The notes beneath the pieces were generated by a model, which had not been told where the DNA came from, made no database searches, and saw only the letters and a program-made list of their open reading frames with translations. Both the position numbers and the translations under genes were made by a program. Positions 6,496 through 6,688 of a DNA stretch of 6,688 nucleotides are shown here, piece after piece (the stretch's first letter is position 1; each line of letters begins with the position of its first letter). Source of the DNA: an uncultured Flavobacteriales bacterium (GTDB lineage: Bacteria; Bacteroidota; Bacteroidia; Flavobacteriales; Weeksellaceae); the NCBI GenBank assembly GCA_937876095.1, contig CALFIE010000077.1, positions 1 to 6,688 of the forward strand, written 5' to 3'.

Positions 6496-6526
6496 CAAAG
6501 TTATACCGTGTTTTTATGAAATCAAA
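6496..6526 (-). promoter_or_regulatory. Promoter of the YceI-barrel-YceI operon
   Basis: On the minus strand TTTG (6526-6523), exactly 19 bases, then TAACTTTG (6503-6496). This is a perfect match to the Bacteroidota promoter TTTG-N19-TAnnTTTG. Transcription should start near 6490, giving a leader of about 43 bases. The -33 element is the edge of the A10 run at 6524-6533. Confidence 0.85.
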
Positions 6527-6554
6527 AAAAAAATGACACAAAAAAAAAATGACA
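6524..6554. repeat. Duplicated A10TGACA tract
   Basis: A10TGACA occurs at 6524-6538 and again, identically, at 6540-6554, with one C between them (16-base period). It sits exactly between the bacterial promoter and the eukaryote-like fragment. It may be a low-complexity bridge on which reads were mis-joined, or a small tandem duplication. Confidence 0.75.
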
Positions 6555-6568
6555 TTTATCAAATATCT

Positions 6569-6688
6569 TTTTCCTATCCTCCTTTTTATTTCGTCGGAAC
6601 AGTTATTGTCCCATGTCAGCAAGCTGCCTAGATATTCGAATTTGTTCACATTTTCTATGGTGTTTCCTGCTACCCGAATTCTGTTTCC
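6569..6688 (-). mobile_element. Fragment of a eukaryotic non-LTR retrotransposon reverse transcriptase
   Basis: The minus strand, read from the right edge (codons from 6688), stays open and begins GNRIRVAGNTIENVNKFEYL, continuing GSLLTWDNNCSDEIKRRIGK over 40 residues. The segment 'ie.V..FkYLGS.lTwd..c..EIkrRI.kA' is a hallmark just downstream of the reverse-transcriptase core in metazoan LINE-type elements. I know of no bacterial retron, group II intron or DGR reverse transcriptase with it. The similarity stops at 6569; the frame then runs through poly-T and ends at 6482-6484 with no family resemblance. By hand count this stretch is about 40% G+C. The piece is cut at both ends: by the window edge and, internally, where the family would continue. 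The identification is from motif recognition without a database search. Confidence 0.75.

Noticed and set aside
6482..6568. Continuation of the reverse-transcriptase frame through the poly-T tract
   Set aside because: The frame stays open only because it reads low-complexity T runs and then the bacterial promoter; it has no family resemblance beyond residue 40.

Overview
The window looks like the chromosome of a member of the Bacteroidota, most likely class Flavobacteriia and possibly a Chryseobacterium-like Weeksellaceae (the family-level guess is inference). The DNA is AT-rich. The best promoters have the Bacteroidota form TTTG-N19-TAnnTTTG, there are no clear Shine-Dalgarno sequences, and the exported proteins have signal peptides ending in A|Q.

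Left part (1-1745, + strand): the 3' end of proS (prolyl-tRNA synthetase), then a complete gene for a DUF937-transmembrane-OmpA protein with its own promoter and a strong intrinsic terminator. Middle (1757-3915): a small minus-strand single-domain rhodanese gene with its own terminator, divergent from queG (epoxyqueuosine reductase, the last step of queuosine synthesis). The two promoters overlap in a short intergenic space. Behind queG lies a DUF2459/TIGR02117-family gene that is split by a one-base frameshift. Right part (4005-6526, - strand): a likely three-gene envelope operon. It runs from a textbook promoter through a YceI-family secreted protein, an outer-membrane beta-barrel protein and a second, divergent YceI-like secreted protein. 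A GC-rich terminator-like hairpin sits just before the third gene.

The last ~120 bases (6569-6688, - strand) do not look bacterial. They translate into a piece of the conserved 'YLGS' region of a eukaryotic non-LTR (LINE-type) retrotransposon reverse transcriptase. A duplicated A10TGACA tract separates it from the operon promoter. The simplest reading is a chimeric contig end or host/eukaryotic contamination, with real insertion as the less likely alternative.

I see no convincing new defence or mobile system. The points most worth following are the eukaryote-like edge, the frameshifted gene, the hairpin inside the YceI operon, the overlapping divergent promoters with a nearly leaderless queG, and an 18-19 base motif shared by two leaders.
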